Shown: positions 5,589 to 5,669 of the stretch, piece by piece | How positions within the stretch are numbered: the first letter of the stretch is position 1 | Layout: each line of letters starts with the position of its first letter | Assembly: GCA_937891565.1 (NCBI GenBank) | Contig: CALAHA010000247.1 | Coordinates: 1-5,669, forward strand | Length of the DNA stretch: 5,669 nt | Direction of reading: 5' to 3' | Origin: an uncultured Ilumatobacter sp. | GTDB lineage: Bacteria > Actinomycetota > Acidimicrobiia > Acidimicrobiales > Ilumatobacteraceae | Position numbers and translations under genes: made by a program | The notes under the pieces: model-generated | The model's database searches: none | Told to the model about the DNA's origin: nothing | The model's input: the letters and a program-made list of their open reading frames with translations, nothing else

Positions 5589-5669
5589 ATGGCCAACCCA
5601 ACTCCCCTTTCCGAATATCGATTTCCCGTGGACCCGTGGCGGCTGACCGAACTCGAATACTGCGACGAC
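5589..5669 (+). CDS. GH65-family glycoside hydrolase/phosphorylase, N-terminus only
   Basis: 27 codons from ATG 5589 run to the right edge with no stop. The visible sequence contains YRFPVDPWRLTELEY, which resembles the N-terminal start (FPVDPW..RE/TE) of actinobacterial GH65 proteins such as trehalose or kojibiose phosphorylase-like enzymes. These use phosphate to split alpha-linked glucose disaccharides and release beta-glucose-1-phosphate. The preceding beta-phosphoglucomutase gene fits this exactly, since that enzyme consumes the product. The start lies 14 bases after the upstream stop and lacks a Shine-Dalgarno sequence, so translational coupling is likely. The call rests on a short motif plus context; the substrate cannot be told. 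Confidence 0.65.
   Translation, partial: MANPTPLSEYRFPVDPWRLTELEYCDD

Noticed and set aside
5560..5591. Fusion of the mutase and GH65-type frames by repeat slippage
   Set aside because: Loss of one 8-bp unit would bring the two frames into register, but the TGA formed by adjacent copies (or by the last copy plus CTGAC) is still read, so no fusion protein results.

Overview
The window is GC-rich, with GTG starts, several genes lacking a Shine-Dalgarno sequence, and protein families common in high-GC Actinobacteria: a DUF1501 protein, an HsaA-like acyl-CoA dehydrogenase relative, an LLM-class flavin oxidoreductase, a FadD19/FadD17-like acyl-CoA synthetase, and a beta-phosphoglucomutase next to a GH65-type gene. 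An actinobacterium, perhaps of the Acidimicrobiia, is the best guess. This is inferred from gene content only.

Layout. (1) Bases 1-746 (+) hold the C-terminal part of a DUF1501 protein. (2) Bases 747-1003 are non-coding and lie between two converging genes. They hold 2.4 copies of an 87-bp tandem repeat in which each full unit carries two 7-bp hairpins with the same GCCA loop. The last, truncated copy runs into a 68-bp sequence that folds with no unpaired junction base into a four-arm cloverleaf (942-1009). (3) Bases 1004-2134 (-) encode an acyl-CoA dehydrogenase/HsaA-type flavoprotein. The cloverleaf's closing stem contains its stop codon. (4) Bases 2135-2280 are a divergent regulatory region with an 11-bp inverted repeat and a 10-bp palindrome sharing the core GCGTCG. 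(5) Bases 2281-4759 (+) encode an LLM-class flavin oxidoreductase and an acyl-CoA synthetase, 19 bp apart and probably an operon. (6) Bases 4855-5669 (+) encode a beta-phosphoglucomutase-type HAD enzyme and the start of a GH65-family gene, with a triple 8-bp repeat across the junction.

How the genes may work together. The middle block looks like a small oxidative catabolic module: a synthetase to make an acyl-CoA thioester and two flavin enzymes to oxidise it or a related hydrophobic substrate, expressed from a shared divergent control region. The substrate cannot be read from the sequence. The last two genes form a recognisable sugar pair: a GH65 phosphorylase would release beta-glucose-1-phosphate from an alpha-disaccharide, and the mutase would convert it to glucose-6-phosphate.

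The most unusual part is the repeat/cloverleaf element at 764-1009, which matches no standard category I can assign from sequence alone.
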